Assembly: GCA_037178675.1 (NCBI GenBank)
Contig: JAYMGJ010000589.1
Span: 1 to 42,418, forward strand
Length of the DNA: 42,418 bases
Source: Scleroderma bovista
Taxonomy: Eukaryota; Basidiomycota; Agaricomycetes; Boletales; Sclerodermataceae
Direction of reading: 5' to 3'
In this document: one piece after another, positions 40,461-42,418 of the stretch
How the letters are laid out: every line of letters starts with the position of its first letter
Numbering within the stretch: position 1 is the stretch's first letter
Position numbers and translations under genes: made by a program
Notes under the pieces: model-generated
The model's database searches: none
What the model was told of the DNA's origin: nothing
Seen by the model: only the letters and a program-made list of their open reading frames with translations

Positions 40461-42418
40461 GGTTATGAGCCCTGTGAGCGCACTGTGTGCAGCAATGCAC
40501 CAGACAGTGCTCCAGCTCCCTGAGCGTCGCTTTAACTAGCTTGACGCTGTGGACCACAGTGAGCTCCTAGCTGAGCCCCTGCACAGCCACAAGGTGAAGT
40601 TGGTGGACAACTTGCACCAGACAGTGAGCTCCTGGTTGAGCACCTGTATTGCCCCAGGCGAAGTTCATTGATGACTTGCGCCAACCATGGCGAACATCGT
40701 CAACGACTTGCGCTGGCATGACCTAGTCATGAGTTAGCTGTTGACAGAAGTGCTTTCACTAGCACTCAGGTGTTTCTTCTTTTCTTGCTTGTCCGTTGTC
40801 GCATTCACTTGCTGACTTTGTTGACTCCCAACAGAATATCACCATGTCCAGCGCTCTTGACAAGATGGTTCCCGTGTTCACTGGCTCCAACTAGCAGCAG
40901 TGGCACACTTCTATGCAGGCCTACCTCCGGGCACAAGGCCAATGGTATGTTTATTCGACAATGCAACCCGCTGCGGGTCACAATGACTGAAAGGAGTGGG
41001 ACAACAACACTGAAAGAGTGCTCGGTAACATCACCTTGTGCCTCACCCCTTCAATCCAGGTTGCAGTCTCGAACCTCGACAACGTTAAGGACGTCTGGGA
41101 CCACCTAAAGAAGAACTTTGGCGCCCCCAGTATTGGCTCCGCCTATGCTGAGCTTAGCAAGCTCCTGGCGACTACCATTCCCGCTGGCTTCCATCCCGCT
41201 CCGGCCATCACCAAAGTGCTTAGCCACTTCACTTACCTCAAAGACGCTGGCTTTGAGTTCCCTGCCCCTGTGCAGGCAATGATTATCCTTTGCAAGCTCC
41301 CTCCCACCATGGAGGTCGTAGCTCAGATACTCAGCCAAACGTCGCCAGACGAGATTAAGAATCTGAAGCCCAATGGGATCGTCAAGGCCGCTACGCTCTC
41401 CTTTGAGCAGAAAGGCGCCTCTTCATGTGCTGGTGGTAAGGGCCCACAAGCCAACAAGCTTAGCGCTGTGAAGCGCAAGCCAGCTGACCCCAAGTTCGCC
41501 CAGCAGCAGCAGCAGCCCCAGAGGCAGCAGCAGCAGCAAGGTGGGTCCAATGGCGGTGTGAGCGGAAACGCTCCTGCCCAAGGACAGGGAGGCCACACTC
41601 GACATGGCGGTAAGAAGGCTCGTGCTCGCCGCGAGAATGCCCAACAGGCAGCCTTCGCTACATATGTCCACTACGATGGACCAGAACCCACCGTCGACCC
41701 TCGCGCCCTGGCTCACACTCCCAGTGCTACCAACTATGGCCCCCCCGCTTTTGAAAATACCATCAAGGCCTTCGATTTGGCACACCGTCTGGGGGTAGAG
41801 CCCTCCTGCCAGACAATTCGCACCCTCGACCAAGTTGTGTCGTTGGCGAGTGCGAACCTGGACCAGCCCGAGGCAGGTCCCTCCTCGCTGAAGCACCCTC
41901 GTCTCAAGGAGCGCATCACAATGTATGAGGAGGACACCATCTGCCTTGGGGATGATGAACCCTTCGCCCACGAGCCTTTCGCTGATGACGAGTTCGACGA
42001 GATCGATGTGATGGTCCTCAACCGCTACAATGCGACGTCGATGGCAATGGGCGCAGAGGCCAGCCTTTTCAGGCAAGTACCTTCTGCATGCGTGCTGACC
42101 GACACTGACATGCTCCCTTTACATGTGCGCTTTACGCCATCACTGTATATAGCAAGTAGTAACTACAATTTGTCATGTTGTGTCCCCTTGAGCAATGCAT
42201 ATATCTGTTTGTGTCTGAATGATGCACGCTGTGCTGGATGTAAGGGAAAAATGGTTGAGGATAGCAAACTATCTGGTGCTTTCTGGCTCCTAGACTCTGG
42301 CGCATCACGCCACTTTACCGGTGACATAGGCGATTTCGCCTCTTACAATGCACTAAAGCGAGCGCACTATGCCAAAACTGCAAATGGTGTAGCACTAATT
42401 GCTGGCATTGGCACGGTA
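40461..42418 (+). mobile_element. Copia copy 3, second unit of tandem array (cut by window edge)
   Basis: Primer site, leader with the candidate 422-nt intron (40413-40834), then gag and protease. The leader is far closer to copy 2 than to copy 1 (for example GGTGGACAACTTGCACC in both). The copy lacks the solo LTR and gypsy insertions found at equivalent sites in copy 2. Confidence 0.92.
40844..42418 (+). pseudogene. gag: Copia copy 3 gag and protease start, most complete gag here
   Basis: ATG at 40844 opens MSSALDKMVPVFTGSN, then TAG replaces the Trp of copy 1 (TGG). The shared TGA before KEWDNN follows at about 40987. Beyond it the core is continuous: FGAPSIGSAYAELSKLLATT, YLKDAGFEFPAPVQAMIILC and ILSQTSPDEIKNLKP. 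The nucleocapsid-like segment has polyGln (QQQQQ twice) and KKARARRENAQQ instead of a zinc knuckle. Next come AFDLAHRLGVEPSCQTIRTLDQVV and the acidic DDEPFAHEPFADDEFDEID. A Cys-containing stretch (LCLNDARCAGCKGKM) leads straight into the protease WLLDSGASRHFTGD near 42285. The copy continues beyond the window. Confidence 0.88.

Noticed and set aside
41423..42076. 217-codon minus-strand frame
   Set aside because: Antisense of copia gag; Leu/Ala runs come from the CAG repeat.

Overview
This window is a dense, decayed graveyard of transposable elements from a filamentous basidiomycete, most likely Agaricomycetes. The evidence is many 44-75 nt introns (GTRNGY...YAG, CTNAY branch sites) and element families typical of that class: Plavaka and Tnp2-type transposases, PIF/Harbinger with a Myb/SANT partner, Ty1/copia with half-tRNA priming, and gypsy. 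The charged Gag-like protein at the left edge resembles families I associate with ectomycorrhizal Boletales, but that is weak evidence. I see no rRNA, tRNA, CRISPR or bacterial operon. LEFT (1-16 kb): a minus-strand Gag-like reading frame runs off the edge (1-1416). Next comes a complete 1.5-kb gag-only LTR element (1442-2951, TSD AGTAG). A Plavaka-type transposase pseudogene on the minus strand follows, spread from 15996 down to 3047. It is split by a copia retrotransposon (6142-12156, TSD GGATG), which itself carries a 681-bp solo LTR (7294-7974, TSD AGGAT), and by a Tnp2-type DNA transposon (12770-15509, 50-bp TIRs, TSD CTGAT). The Tnp2 element contains tandemly duplicated 60-nt exons with their introns. 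MIDDLE (16-26 kb): one apparently intact seven-exon gene (DUF6698-like, 16454-18389) is followed by the 5' end of a second copia family (18845-19327). A decayed Harbinger element comes next, with a plus-strand Myb/SANT gene converging on a minus-strand DDE nuclease. The nuclease is interrupted by a truncated gene that looks like a P-element/THAP9-type transposase. A TIR element with a 24-bp minisatellite lies beyond. RIGHT (26-42 kb): a G/T-rich degenerate repeat holds a solo gypsy-type LTR that itself holds a solo copia LTR, plus a 989-bp TIR element. Then comes a tandem copia array, LTR-internal-LTR-internal, continuing past the window edge. Its first unit hosts four nested insertions: two solo LTRs, a 550-bp hAT-like MITE with a perfect 8-bp TSD, and a 3.8-kb gypsy-type element in which pol is replaced by a divergently oriented, intron-containing coiled-coil/zinc-cluster gene with its own TATA box. 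HOW IT FITS: comparing copia copies shows CGA codons turned into TGA in one copy and kept as CGA, or turned into CAA, in another. This is direct evidence of CpG transition decay on both strands, and it explains most stops in the window. The elements are largely dead; the sequence records a multi-layer insertion history rather than a working pathway.
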